Shown: positions 1 to 8,952, counted from the stretch's first letter. The stretch is DNA of 22,673 bases from JBBDWJ01 sp040902925 (GCA_040902925.1 JBBDWJ010000200.1:1-22673); one strand, 5' to 3'. The notes: generated from the letters alone by a model not told the origin. Program-made: numbers and translations.

Positions 1-136
1 AAGCGGGGTTGTGGCCGACAAGCACCGCCGCGAGCCCGGGCCGCACGCCGCGATTGGCGAGCTCAGCGACGCCCTGCTCGACTTCGGAAAGGATTTGGTC
101 GCGAATCAGGTTTCCATCAAGGATTCTGGCGGGCAA
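1..136 (-). CDS. folD: FolD, methylenetetrahydrofolate dehydrogenase/cyclohydrolase, N-terminal part
   Basis: The minus strand from 136 encodes PARILDGNLIRDQILSEVE, then GVAELANRGVRPGLAAVLVG and HNPA, and runs off the window edge. This is the typical start of FolD (ARILDGK...I...E...RG..PGLAVVLVGDDPAS). FolD is a cytoplasmic bifunctional enzyme that interconverts 5,10-methylene-, 5,10-methenyl- and 10-formyl-tetrahydrofolate for one-carbon metabolism. There is no ATG: an in-frame stop lies about 45 bases upstream, and the best start is TTG at 134-136, preceded by GGAGG with 6 bases of spacing. Only about 45 of the usual ~285-300 codons are visible, so the catalytic Lys and the Rossmann domain lie outside the window. 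The family call rests on this short but characteristic N-terminus. Confidence 0.85.
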   Translation of the reverse strand, partial: MPARILDGNLIRDQILSEVEQGVAELANRGVRPGLAAVLVGHNPA

Positions 137-177
137 ACGACGCCTCCGGCCGGCTGGTACGAGCAGGAAAGAACCGC

Positions 178-183
178 ATCATA
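178..183 (-). promoter_or_regulatory. Possible -10 box of folD
   Basis: The minus strand reads TATGAT (5 of 6 to TATAAT) about 42 bases upstream of the proposed TTG start of folD, which would give a leader of about 35 bases. No convincing -35 box was found at 16-18 bases, so this is only a candidate. Confidence 0.25.
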
Positions 184-249
184 ACATGCGGCGGAGATGG
201 GTCGGTTGGCGCGGATTGTTGCGGCCCCTGCGCCTGAAATTCGATGGCA

Positions 250-310
250 CGATTGGGCCACGATTGGGCATGGTTTGGCTTGATTTGGCGTGATTTGGCT
301 GCAAATGGCA
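250..310. repeat. Degenerate ~10-bp tandem repeat, six copies
   Basis: Successive 10-11 base units read gattgggcca, cgattgggca, tggtttggct, tgatttggcg, tgatttggct and gcaaatggca. The shared core is (t)gaTTtGGC. The period is about one turn of the helix. The repeat lies between folD and the truncated permease, ending about 20 bases before the point where permease homology begins. It may be a slippage repeat at an old rearrangement junction or a phased binding region upstream of folD. Nothing shows which. Confidence 0.7.
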
Positions 311-323
311 AGGTTTTCCTTAG

Positions 324-1859
324 TGCCACGGGGCAACGGGCCGCGTTCGCGAATTCGCGATTCGCTCCGCGTTGGGTTCCGGCGGACTTCGCATCGCCCG
401 GCAACTGCTGGTCGAGAGCGTGCTGCTGGCCGCGGCCGGCGGAATCGCGGGGCTTGGCCTCGGCGCGGCCGCGCTCCGTGTTTTGCGCGTGATTGGCGCT
501 GAGGCCATCCCGAGGTTCGAGGAGGTGGCCCTCGATCCGACTGTGCTCGCGGTCACAGCCGTGGTGACGCTGGCCACCGGGCTTGCCTTCGGGATGCTGC
601 CGGCGCTTCGCTTTGCGCGTATCCATCCGAGCGAGGCGTTGCACCAGCAGTCGCGTTCGGCCACCGGGGACCGCAAGCAAGGAGGCGTCCGCAACGGGTT
701 GGCGGTCTTGCAAGTTGCTTGCGCGCTCGTTCTTCTGGTCAGCGCGGGCGTTTTGATGAGCAGCTTCTACCGTCTTCGCCAGATTGATTTCGGGTTTCGC
801 GCCGACGGCGTGCTCACTTTCGAACTGAACCTTCCCTCCGCCCGCTACGATGCAGCGCAGCGTGCGGTCATGCAAGAGGAAGTCGCGCGGCGCATCGAAA
901 CGATTCCGGGAGTGACGGCGGCCGGGGCCTCCTCCCGCCTTCCGGCCACGGGCGACTTCCATTCCTGGCGAACGAGAATCCTGACGGGCCCACGTGCCGC
1001 AACCGACTTTCGCATCGAAGCGCAACATCGGGTCATCAGCGGTGATTTCTTTAATGCGCTCGATATCCCTGTTCTCGCGGGACGCCCGTTTGACGGCCGC
1101 GACGATGCTAGCGCGCCGTCTCGCGCCGTGGTCAGCGCGCGTTTTGCGCAGCAGGCTTTTCCTGGTATGCCTTTCGAGGACATCATCGGCCACCGAATCC
1201 GGGTACTTCCATGGGAACGCCAGATCATCGGCGTGGTGGGCGATGTAGCTCTCGACTCTCGCGGCACAGCCTTCCCTGCCGTGTATCAATCGCATCGCCA
1301 GTTTGCCGACAACCGAACCTGGACGCTCACGCATGTGGTGGCGGCAAAACTTCCGCCGGAGCAGATCGTCGCGGCGGTGCGCGCAGAGGTGGCCGCGCTC
1401 GATCCGCAGCTCGTCGTCTATCGCCCCGCGCCCATGGCCGAAGTGGTCGGCAGAGGAGTGTCCCGCGAGCGGTTTGCCTTGGTGCTGATGGGCGCGTTCG
1501 CCATCGTGGCGGTGGCGCTGGCGGCGATTGGTCTTTACGGAGTGCTGGCGTATTCGGTCCGCCAGCGCACGCAGGAGATCGGCATCCGCATGGCGTTGGG
1601 CGCCACCGCCGGCCATGTGCGCCGTATGGTGCTGCGCCAGGCGGCTGTGGTGGTTGGAGCCGGCGTGGTCATCGGGATCGCGGGCGCGCTGATGATTGGA
1701 CGCTGGCTCTCCTCGCTGGTGTACGAGACGAGCCCGAGCGACCCGCGTGTGCTTGCCGCGACCACGCTGCTGTTGATGGTTGTAGCGTTCCTTTCGGCGT
1801 GGCTGCCCGCGCGGCGCGCTTCGCGCGTCGAGCCGCGGATCGCGATGCACGAAGAGTAA
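324..1859 (+). pseudogene. 5'-truncated ADOP-type ABC transporter permease
   Basis: The open frame after the TAG at 321-323 reads GRVREFAIRSALGSGG, then LRIARQLLVESVLL. This is the middle of the first FtsX domain of a MacB/ADOP permease, the stretch right after its first membrane helix. It continues through the second periplasmic core domain and the last FtsX domain (AIVAVALAAIGLYGVLAYSV, QEIGIRMALGA) and ends with a normal ADOP C-terminus (LPARRASRVEP...MHEE). The ADOP prefix, first core domain and first helix (about 350-380 residues) are absent, and no trace appears in any frame of 137-323. The first possible start is TTG at 372, with no good ribosome site. The surviving ~510 codons have no internal stop, so the loss looks like a deletion or recombination, perhaps recent. 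A shortened product cannot be excluded. Confidence 0.8.
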
Positions 1860-2039
1860 ACGCCTGGCGGCATGCGGGCGTATAGCGCCTGCCAAACCTT
1901 CCCGCTTCCCTTGTCCCTGTAAGCCGCAGTCAACCTCCGCGTGAGCGAAACTCTGAGCGCCGCCGCCTGGGGGCGGAGTTCGGCTGCCGCGGCTAACCAA
2001 ATCCATGGTCGACCGTCTACCCTCCATGGGATATTCGAT

Positions 2040-2054
2040 GGTAGAATCTCTACC
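2040..2054. promoter_or_regulatory. Inverted repeat over a -10-like box upstream of second ADOP gene
   Basis: GGTAGA-ATC-TCTACC is a perfect 6+3+6 inverted repeat. It contains TAGAAT (2042-2047), a plausible -10 box, 56 bases or more upstream of the ATG at 2110. PadR-family repressors are often encoded beside ADOP genes in Acidobacteriota, so an operator is a reasonable guess, but no padR gene is in the window. A related half (gtctac) occurs at 2015-2020, and gtctac appears again at 4796-4801 before the third permease. Confidence 0.35.
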
Positions 2055-2109
2055 GACGGTGAGCTTAAAGCGATCGTGACAGCTCTGTAAAGCGGATCGG
2101 GAGCGAAAC

Positions 2110-4758
2110 ATGGGCACCTGGAAGCGATTCCAGCATTGGATCACAGGCCGTGCCGACAGCGAACTCGACTGCGAGATTCGCGCACACCTCGAGCTGGAGG
2201 CCGAAGATCAGCACGGGAGCGGAACACCGTCCGGGCAGGCCGGCTACGCTGCCCACCGCAACTTCGGCAACAGGCTCTCGATCAAGGAGGACGTGCGCGC
2301 GGCGTGGGGATGGGGACTGTACGAGAGTTTGGCGCAGGATTTTCGCTACGCGCTACGGGCCATACGGAAAAGTCCGGGGTTCAGTACGGTTGCCACAGTA
2401 TCGTTGGCGCTTGGCATCGGCGCCAATACGGCGATCTTCACTTTCGTCAACGCCGCGTTGCTGAAGCCCTTGCCCTATCCGAACGCCGATCGGATCGTGG
2501 CCTTAGCGGAGCGCTCACCCCAAGGCGGCAACACGAGCCTGGTGCACCCGCAAAGTTTCGTGGAGTGGCTCAAGCGCGCCCGCTCGTTTGAAGCTTTGGC
2601 GATTGCGCAGGCGGTCCCGATCAACACGCAGGGCGGCGAGGGCGCCGAAGAGGTGCGCGGACTGTGGTCGACAGCCAGCTTGTTCCGGGTGCTGGGCGTG
2701 GAGCCGATGTTGGGACGGGTTTTCACGGACGAAGAAGGATTTGATCGCGCGGCCATTCGCGGTCAAGGCCCGGCTTCCTCCGTTGCGATCCTGAGTCAGG
2801 GCTATTGGGAGCGCCGGTTCGGGTCGGACCCCGCCATCGTGGGCAAATCGATTTCCCTGAGCCACGGCTCGGCCACGGTAATCGGCGTGATGCCGCCTGG
2901 CTTTCGCGTCGCGACGGCGAACGTTGACATCTATATCTCGCTGCCGCTGGACCCCAGCAAGCCGGAAGCGGCCGGATCGCGGTCGTTCCAATGCTATGGG
3001 CTGCTGCGGCCGGGCGTGAGCATCGATGAGGCGCGTGCGGAAATGGACATCGTTGCGACGCAGGCCGGCCGCGACGTTCCCTTTTTGGAGGGCTGGGGCG
3101 TCAGCGTGGCCAGCCTGCGCGATCACCTGGTGAAAGACAGTTTCCCCGTCCTGATGATGCTGGCGGGAGTCGTCGCCCTGGTGCTATTGATCGCGTGCGC
3201 CAACCTTGCCGCGCTGCTGCTGACGCGCGGCGTTGGCCGCCAGAGCGAGCTGGCGCTGCGCGCTTCCCTCGGCGCAGGCCGTGCGCGGCTGGTTCAGCAA
3301 CTGCTCATCGAAAGCGTAACCATCGCCGTGATGGGCGGGCTGCTGGGCCTGCTGTTCGGCTCCTGGGCGAGCCGGGCGCTGGTGCTTCTTGCCACCGATG
3401 CCGTTGCCTTCGGGCAAATGGAAGATGTTCAGCTCGACGGACGCGTTCTCGCATTCACGTTGTTGCGTGCGCTGCTCACCGCGATCGTTTTTGGCCTCGC
3501 GCCTGCCTGGCAGGCCTCACGATTCAATTTGCAGAATGCGCTCAAGCAGCACGGCCGCGGAGGGGGAGAGCATCGTGGCCAGCAGCGCTTTCGCAACGCC
3601 CTGGTGATTGGCGAAGTGGCGCTCGCCGCTGTACTGCTGGTCGGGGCGGGCCTGCTGTTGCGCACGCTCTCGCACCTGCTCGATGTCCGGCTCGGCTTTG
3701 ATCCGGCTCAGGTTTTGGCCCTACGGACATTCGTCAACGGCGATCCGGCGCGGCGTTCGAGCCTGGTCGAGAGCATTCTCGAGCGCGTCGAAGCCTTGCC
3801 GGAGGTGCGCGCCGCCGGCACGATTCAGTTTCTGCCGCTGGGTGGCTGGACCAACAACGGGCCGTTCGAGTTCGTCGGAAAACCCTCGCCCGCCGATCCC
3901 CAAAGCATGGAGACGGATGTCTCGACAGTCAGCCGCGGCTATTTCAGCGCGCTGGGAATTCCGGTGTTGCGCGGCAGGCCCTTTGAGCGCCGCGACAGCT
4001 TCGACGGCGCGCGCGTGGCGTTGGTGAATCAATCTTTCGCCGACAAATATTGTCCGCAGTACTGCCCGGATGGCGACCCTATCGGCCAGCTCATTTTTGG
4101 CGATTGGGCGGACCCCAAGCCCACCGAGATCGTCGGCATGGTGGGAGACATCCGGCACAACGGGCTCACTGCCGAACCCAGGCCCACCGTATTTCTGGCG
4201 CAGGCGCAGGTTCCCGGCTACATCACCTCTCTGGTGGTGCGCACGGCGGCGGAGCCGGAACAGATGGCGGCTGCGATCCGGCGCGAAGTCCAACAAGTCG
4301 ACCCCAACCAGCCGCTGACGGCGATCCAGCCGATGGAGCAATACATATCGAGGGCGCTCGCGCGGCCGCGGCTCTATTCGGCGCTGCTCGGTGCGTTCGC
4401 CTCGCTGGCGCTAGTGCTCGCCGCCATCGGCCTGTATGGACTGCTGGCGTACGCGGTCCGGCGCCGCACCCATGAGATTGGCATTCGTCTGGCGCTTGGG
4501 GCGCAACCGGGCGCGGTGCTGCGCTCGACGATGGCAGTGGGTATCCGGCTGGCCGCCGTGGGGCTTGCGCTTGGCGTTTTGTGCGCGATCGCGCTGAGCC
4601 GTTTCGTGGCGAGCCTGCTCTATGGAGTTGGCACGGACGATTTGTTGACGTTTGGAATCGTCACGGCGCTGCTTGCGGCGGTGGCGCTGCTGGCGGCCTA
4701 TGTTCCGGCGCGGCGCGCGGCGCGCGTCGATCCGATGGTGGCGTTGCGATACGAGTGA
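2110..4758 (+). CDS. ADOP-family ABC transporter permease, full length
   Basis: This 882-residue inner-membrane protein has the complete ADOP layout. An N-terminal prefix (about residues 1-75; WKRFQHWITGRADSELDCEI, later AAWGWGLYESLAQDFRYALR) leads into a first helix with LSLALGIGANTAIFTFV-type sequence. A MacB-like periplasmic core follows. A first FtsX domain starts near residue 347 (MMLAGVVALVLLIACANLAA, LALRASLGAGRARLVQQLL). A second core follows, and a final FtsX domain starts near residue 758 (LAAIGLYGLLAYAV, HEIGIRLALGAQ), ending PARRAARVDPMVALRYE. The start is ATG 2110, with GGGAGCGAAAC just upstream. Such permeases are presumed to act in MacB-like export or envelope mechanotransmission with an ATPase, but the window has no ATPase or membrane-fusion gene, hence 'orphan'. 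The substrate is unknown. The neighbours on both sides are paralogues. Confidence 0.93.
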   Translation: MGTWKRFQHWITGRADSELDCEIRAHLELEAEDQHGSGTPSGQAGYAAHRNFGNRLSIKEDVRAAWGWGLYESLAQDFRYALRAIRKSPGFSTVATVSLALGIGANTAIFTFVNAALLKPLPYPNADRIVALAERSPQGGNTSLVHPQSFVEWLKRARSFEALAIAQAVPINTQGGEGAEEVRGLWSTASLFRVLGVEPMLGRVFTDEEGFDRAAIRGQGPASSVAILSQGYWERRFGSDPAIVGKSISLSHGSATVIGVMPPGFRVATANVDIYISLPLDPSKPEAAGSRSFQCYGLLRPGVSIDEARAEMDIVATQAGRDVPFLEGWGVSVASLRDHLVKDSFPVLMMLAGVVALVLLIACANLAALLLTRGVGRQSELALRASLGAGRARLVQQLLIESVTIAVMGGLLGLLFGSWASRALVLLATDAVAFGQMEDVQLDGRVLAFTLLRALLTAIVFGLAPAWQASRFNLQNALKQHGRGGGEHRGQQRFRNALVIGEVALAAVLLVGAGLLLRTLSHLLDVRLGFDPAQVLALRTFVNGDPARRSSLVESILERVEALPEVRAAGTIQFLPLGGWTNNGPFEFVGKPSPADPQSMETDVSTVSRGYFSALGIPVLRGRPFERRDSFDGARVALVNQSFADKYCPQYCPDGDPIGQLIFGDWADPKPTEIVGMVGDIRHNGLTAEPRPTVFLAQAQVPGYITSLVVRTAAEPEQMAAAIRREVQQVDPNQPLTAIQPMEQYISRALARPRLYSALLGAFASLALVLAAIGLYGLLAYAVRRRTHEIGIRLALGAQPGAVLRSTMAVGIRLAAVGLALGVLCAIALSRFVASLLYGVGTDDLLTFGIVTALLAAVALLAAYVPARRAARVDPMVALRYE

Positions 4759-4826
4759 TCTGTGCCGCGGGTGAATTTCCCCGGCCGCATGCGGGTCTAC
4801 TATCGCCGAATCGAACGGAGCCTACG

Positions 4827-7544
4827 ATGCCGATCTGGAATCAATTCAGGAACTGGATCAGCGGCCGCGCCGACCGCGACCTTGAGCGTGAGTTGCGGGC
4901 GCATCTCGACATGGAAGGCGAGGAGCAACAAGAATCCGGGCTTGCAGCCGAAGATGCCCGCTATGCCGCCCGACGCGCTTTCGGCAACACAACTTCCATC
5001 CAAGAGGAGACTCGCGCCATGTGGGGCTGGACCTTGATTGAAACGTTCGCGCAAGACTTGCGCTACGCGCTGCGCGGAATGGGAAAAAACCCGGGCTTCA
5101 CGGCCGTCGCCGTTTTGTCACTGGCGCTTGGCATCGGCAGCGCCACGGCCGTGTTCAGCGTGCTCGACGCCGCGGTGCTGCGTCCGATGCCGGTGCGCGA
5201 GGCGGAACGTTTGGTGATCGTGCGGCCGACGCTGCGCGGCGAACGCTTCGTGCTGTTCAATCCCTACTTCGAGGAACTGCGCCGCCGGCAAACGACGCTC
5301 GTTGAGATGTTTGCCGTGCAGGACACTGGCCACTGGAAAACAACCTTCGAAGGGGACTCGGCGCCGGCCTACTCGCGCGGCAGCAAGGTTTCGGGCAATT
5401 ACTTTTCCGCGCTCGGCCTTGCGCCCGCGCTTGGCCGGCTGCTGACCGAAGCGGACGACCAGATCCTCGGCACGCCGGAAAGCAGCGGCTGCGCCGTCGT
5501 GCTCAGCCACGCGGCTTGGACGCAGCGATTTCAGCGGGACGCTGGCGTGTTGGGCCGCGGCGTAGAAATCGGCGCCACCGCTTGCTCGATCGTGGGCGTT
5601 GCGCCGGAACAATTTCAAAGCGTGCAGGCCGGTTTCGCGCCGGAGCTGTGGGCTCCGATGCGGGCGCTGACCGATCGCTCCCTGCTGGAAAACCGCCGCT
5701 TGGCGTTCTTCTCGGGAGTGATGGGGCGGCTGTGCGACGGCGTCACGGCCGCAGAAGCCGAAACGGAGTTGACGACGCTCTACCAACAGATCATGGCGGC
5801 TGAGCCGCCGAGCGCCGGAGGCCGTGACGAGCGGCCGCGCCTGCCGGCCGAGTTTGCCATCCAACTGTTGCCGGGCGGCCACGGGCTGGGCGATGTGAGC
5901 CATCGCTACGGACGGCCGCTCGCGCTGGTGATGGCCGTGGCCGGCATCGTGCTTTTGATCGCGGCGATGAATGTCGCCAACTTGTTGCTGGCGCGGGGCG
6001 CGGTTCGCGGCTCGGAGCTGGCGACGCGGGTGGCGTTAGGGGCCGGCCGGGCGAGGCTGGTTTGCCAGCTCGTCACGGAAGGAGCGCTGCTGGCGATTTT
6101 CGGCGGCGCGCTGGGTGTCGCATTCGCCCAACTGAGCATACCGTCGCTCGCAGCGCTCGTTTCGCTGCCCTATCTACCCGTTGCGCTCGAAACGGCTCCG
6201 GACCAACGTGTTCTTTTTGCCGCCCTTGCCGCGACGATGCTGGCTGCTCTGCTCGCCGGCGCTCTGCCAGCTCTGCGGCTGACCGGGCAGAGCCTGCAAG
6301 CGGCGATCTCGACCGCGGGACGCACGATCGGAAGCCGCCCGGGCCAACGCTTGGCGCGAGCGCTAGTGAGTTCGCAACTGGCCTTGTCGCTGCTGCTGGT
6401 CAGCGGCGCGGGGCTGCTGCTGCGCACGGTCGTGCAACTTGCTTCCGTCGACGCCGGGTTTGACCCCGCGCAAGTCGTTCTGCTCAGCGTAAACCACGAG
6501 AAAGGGCGCGATAACCACGGCGAGGTGGATGAAGCCCCGGAGAAGGCGCGCCTTGCCGCCCTCTACGCATCTCTCGAAAGCGAACTGAACTCGCTGCCTG
6601 GCGTCCGCTCGGCGAGCCTCTCTTGGCTCGGTCTGTTCGGAGGAAGCGATCTTTGGCTGCGGCTGATCGACCCCGAGAATACCGAAGACCGCCGGGATGG
6701 GCGCGTCGACTATGTATCGCCCGGCTATTTCGATACGGTTGGCATGCGCGTGCTGCGCGGGCGCGGCTTCACGGCAGCGGACGGCGCCAGCGCACCGCGC
6801 GTGGCCGTTGTCAACGAAACGCTCGCGCGGCAGCGCTTTGGCCAGGGCGAGGCGCTCGGCCGCAGGCTGGCGCTCGACTACCGCGGCGAAGCCGACCGGC
6901 CGTTCACGATCGTGGGGATTGTCGGCGATTCGAAATACAACGACCTACGCGAGGCCAAGATCGAGCCCATGATGTGGACGCCGCTGGGCCAAGCCACATT
7001 CCACATCAAGTCGGTGGCGCTGCGCATCGACCGCGGCACGCAAGCCGCGGTGGTACGCGAGACGCAGCGCGTCTTGAGGGCGGCGGACAACGAGCTCATG
7101 GTGCGCCAGGTCACAACCTTGTCCGATCAGGTTGCCCAATCGACCGCGCGCGAGCGCCTGCTATTAGGGCTGGCCTCGGGCTTCGGCGGACTGGCCCTGC
7201 TGCTGGCCGCGATCGGCCTCTACGGAACACTCACCCACGCTGTCGCGCGACGTACGCGCGAGATCGGCGTACGGCTGGCGCTCGGCGCGCAGCGCGGCAC
7301 GGTGCTGCGCATGGTGGTCGGCGACGCGTTGAGACTGGCGCTGTGGGGACTGCTGGCTGGCGTGCCGCTCGCCCTCGCCGCCGGATATGCCCTGCGAGGT
7401 TTTCTGTTCGGAGTGGAGCCGTATGACGCCGTTGCGTTAAGCGGCGCGTGCTTCGTGCTCACGCTTGTAGCGACAGTGGCGGCCTACGTGCCGGCTCGAA
7501 AGGCCAGCCGCGTCAACCCTATTGAGGCCTTGCGGTACGAATGA
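4827..7544 (+). CDS. ADOP-family ABC transporter permease, full length
   Basis: This 905-residue paralogue of the preceding gene lies 68 bases downstream. The start is ATG 4827, chosen because the ADOP prefix begins there (MPIWNQFRNWISGRADRDLE) and ACGGAG sits 6 bases upstream; the frame is open further upstream but without homology. Domain order is prefix (about 1-75), helix (LSLALGIGSATAVFSVL), periplasmic core, FtsX near 366 (VAGIVLLIAAMNVANLLLA, ELATRVALGAGRARL), second core, and FtsX near 778 (LLAAIGLYGTLTHAVARRTR, EIGVRLALGAQRGTVL), ending PARKASRVNPIEALRYE. The two full-length copies are clearly diverged in the cores, so they are not a recent duplication and probably serve different partners or substrates. 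The ATPase partner is not encoded here. Confidence 0.93.
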   Translation: MPIWNQFRNWISGRADRDLERELRAHLDMEGEEQQESGLAAEDARYAARRAFGNTTSIQEETRAMWGWTLIETFAQDLRYALRGMGKNPGFTAVAVLSLALGIGSATAVFSVLDAAVLRPMPVREAERLVIVRPTLRGERFVLFNPYFEELRRRQTTLVEMFAVQDTGHWKTTFEGDSAPAYSRGSKVSGNYFSALGLAPALGRLLTEADDQILGTPESSGCAVVLSHAAWTQRFQRDAGVLGRGVEIGATACSIVGVAPEQFQSVQAGFAPELWAPMRALTDRSLLENRRLAFFSGVMGRLCDGVTAAEAETELTTLYQQIMAAEPPSAGGRDERPRLPAEFAIQLLPGGHGLGDVSHRYGRPLALVMAVAGIVLLIAAMNVANLLLARGAVRGSELATRVALGAGRARLVCQLVTEGALLAIFGGALGVAFAQLSIPSLAALVSLPYLPVALETAPDQRVLFAALAATMLAALLAGALPALRLTGQSLQAAISTAGRTIGSRPGQRLARALVSSQLALSLLLVSGAGLLLRTVVQLASVDAGFDPAQVVLLSVNHEKGRDNHGEVDEAPEKARLAALYASLESELNSLPGVRSASLSWLGLFGGSDLWLRLIDPENTEDRRDGRVDYVSPGYFDTVGMRVLRGRGFTAADGASAPRVAVVNETLARQRFGQGEALGRRLALDYRGEADRPFTIVGIVGDSKYNDLREAKIEPMMWTPLGQATFHIKSVALRIDRGTQAAVVRETQRVLRAADNELMVRQVTTLSDQVAQSTARERLLLGLASGFGGLALLLAAIGLYGTLTHAVARRTREIGVRLALGAQRGTVLRMVVGDALRLALWGLLAGVPLALAAGYALRGFLFGVEPYDAVALSGACFVLTLVATVAAYVPARKASRVNPIEALRYE

Positions 7545-7948
7545 AACGGAAGGGCGCCAGCCGGCCACGGCGGCCATGCCAAATTGCGAACAGGAACTTG
7601 AGGGCTGGAAAGTTCCGCGCTGACGAGTCGTCGGGCTCGCCTTCAGCAGCGTGTTCAGGGTGGACTTGCTAGGCCGCTTGCTGATCTCACTGTGGCGGTT
7701 GAAACAGATCCGAACCGGCTGGGCAGATGATCATTCCCAACTCGCTGCAATAACCGATTCGAACCGGCCGCCCGCCCATCTGGGCTTCTTTCATTTCAAA
7801 ACGCCACCCGGAGACATCCATGTGTTGGTGCGCGGGGTGTGGCCCCGGGTTGTGACTGGAGCTTCACTCCAGCCAATCCCTAACTTCGCCGACGGCCTGC
7901 ACCGAAGACACTTGCATTGTCCGCCCCAGCGAGTGGGGGTCCGAGCCG
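7545..7948. other. Gene-free stretch of about 400 bases
   Basis: No reading frame here resembles a known family. The plus frame open from 7651 has no ribosome site and an unlikely composition. A small perfect hairpin, CTGGAG-cttca-CTCCAG, lies at 7856-7872. The sequence GAT(C/T)CGAACCGGC occurs twice, 50-odd bases apart, around 7710 and 7760. The stretch separates the plus-strand permeases from the minus-strand RNA-binding pair and so holds the convergent 3' ends. Confidence 0.4.
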
Positions 7949-8107
7949 CTACTCCGTTTTGGAGCCAGGAGAAGCAGGAGACGCGGGCAGCGGCGCTGGT
8001 TTTGCGCGTTTTGATTGCAGCCGCTTGGCGAATCTCTCCTGATGCTTTTCCTTTTGCTTTTGTTCCCGTTTCAGTTGCTTGAAGCTTTGTAATCCTCGAC
8101 CGGCCAT
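7949..8107 (-). CDS. Small basic conserved protein, 52 residues
   Basis: The minus strand from ATG 8105-8107 encodes MAGRGLQSFKQLKREQKQKE, followed by a Lys/Arg/Gln-rich helix and a Pro/Ala/Ser tail (PAPLPASPASPG) ending KTE. The ribosome site GGGAG lies 8 bases upstream. The frame is open upstream to about 8143, but the AGRGLQSFK start and the ribosome site favour this ATG. The charged helical stretch (about residues 9-37) with a disordered tail suggests a nucleic-acid or ribosome-associated protein. No family function can be named. It lies 93 bases downstream of the RRM gene on the same strand, behind a strong hairpin, so the two may be co-expressed at unequal levels. Confidence 0.6.
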   Translation of the reverse strand: MAGRGLQSFKQLKREQKQKEKHQERFAKRLQSKRAKPAPLPASPASPGSKTE

Positions 8108-8129
8108 AGAAATACTCCCGCAGATAGAG

Positions 8130-8165
8130 GCGGGCGCCACCAAACTCGAATTCGGTGGCGCCCGC
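8130..8165 (-). terminator. Strong hairpin between the RRM gene and the small basic gene
   Basis: A perfect 12-bp stem, GCGGGCGCCACC / GGTGGCGCCCGC, has a 12-base loop (8142-8153). It starts about 35 bases beyond the stop of the RRM gene. No T-run follows on the minus strand, so it is either a weak terminator or an RNA-stabilising or attenuating structure ahead of the small gene. Confidence 0.6.
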
Positions 8166-8200
8166 TGAATTGGCGAACTCGAACAGCGATGCAGGTCGCG

Positions 8201-8527
8201 CTACCAACGCGAGCCGCGGCCGCCGCCGCCGCCTGATCCTCCACGACCGCCGCCGCCACCACCGTAACCGGATCCACCGGCCGGCTTGGGTTTCGCTTCA
8301 TTTACTTTGATGGCCCGGCCGCCCAGGTCGGAGCCGTCGAGTTGCGCAATCGCTTTTTCGGCGGAGTCCTTCTCCGTCATCTCGACAAAGGCGAAGCCGC
8401 GGGGCTGACCGGTGTCGCAATCCGTCACGATGTTCACGCGCTCGATGCCGCCGAAGGCCGCGAACGCATCACGCAACTCGTCCTCCGTGGTCTGAAAGCT
8501 GATATTTCCGACGTAGATATTCGTCAT
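8201..8527 (-). CDS. Glycine-rich RRM RNA-binding protein
   Basis: This 108-residue protein has one RNA recognition motif followed by a low-complexity Gly/Arg tail. RNP2 is IYVGNI (residues 4-9) and RNP1 is RGFAFVEM (43-50), matching the [RK]G[FY][GA][FY][ILV]x[FYM] consensus with both aromatic RNA-stacking positions. From about residue 84 the chain is almost only Gly with Arg, Ser and Tyr, ending GRGSRW. Bacterial proteins of this type are cytoplasmic single-RRM chaperones often linked to cold adaptation. The start ATG 8525-8527 is preceded by AGGAAAATCAAC. A TAGAAT box at 8552-8557 on the same strand could be its -10, giving a short leader. The RNA target is unknown. Confidence 0.9.
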   Translation of the reverse strand: MTNIYVGNISFQTTEDELRDAFAAFGGIERVNIVTDCDTGQPRGFAFVEMTEKDSAEKAIAQLDGSDLGGRAIKVNEAKPKPAGGSGYGGGGGGRGGSGGGGGRGSRW

Positions 8528-8952
8528 GTTGATTTTCCTGTTCTGAAAAAGATTCTATCTTCGTCGGACTGAGACTCGGCCAAGCCGAAACGGGCGAGGG
8601 GAAAAGTTCGGCCAGAAGGCACTCGTAGGTGAGACGGATGCGGTCGAAGACTCTGTGAGTATAGCACCGATTCCGGCGGAACGAACTCTCACTGGTTGTT
8701 CGCCGCGTCTTGGTTGGAGAACAACCACCTTCACCAGATCATGCCGGCTGGCTCCTATCCGGCAGCCGCCCGGCATGCGTTCCAAGCGCGGTCTTGGCCT
8801 TTTTTCGCACCCCTTGGGTTTCGGGTTCGGACAACGCGTGGCGATTAACCTAAAATAGTAGAGGACTGAGCCCTTCCGCCCACTCTACGGATTCCCTGAG
8901 CTAAGTCAGGCGATCCGGCTCTCCGTCTTAGCCCCGAACCCAGGAGGTTGGC
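8528..8952. other. Divergent intergenic region between RRM gene and ABM-like gene
   Basis: About 425 bases separate two divergently read genes and should hold both promoters. TAGAAT (8552-8557, minus) is a candidate -10 for the RRM gene. TAAAAT (8851-8856, plus) is a candidate -10 for the downstream gene, with a poor TTCGGA 19 bases upstream. An inverted repeat GGTTGTTC/GAACAACC lies at 8694-8701 and 8719-8726. No coding sequence is convincing in any frame. Confidence 0.4.

Noticed and set aside
117..2144. A 675-codon open frame on the minus strand opposite the truncated permease and its upstream region
   Set aside because: It is opposite clear permease homology, its product is Arg/His-rich low-information sequence, and such frames are common in GC-rich DNA.
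7751..7775. gattcgaaccgg, the complement of a tRNA T-loop sequence
   Set aside because: The flanking bases do not form the 5-bp T-stem and no acceptor or anticodon arm can be folded, so it is neither a tRNA nor a clear attachment-site fragment.
7651..8082. 143-codon plus-strand frame considered as a transposase remnant
   Set aside because: No transposase motif or terminal inverted repeats are visible, and it overlaps the better-supported small gene on the other strand.
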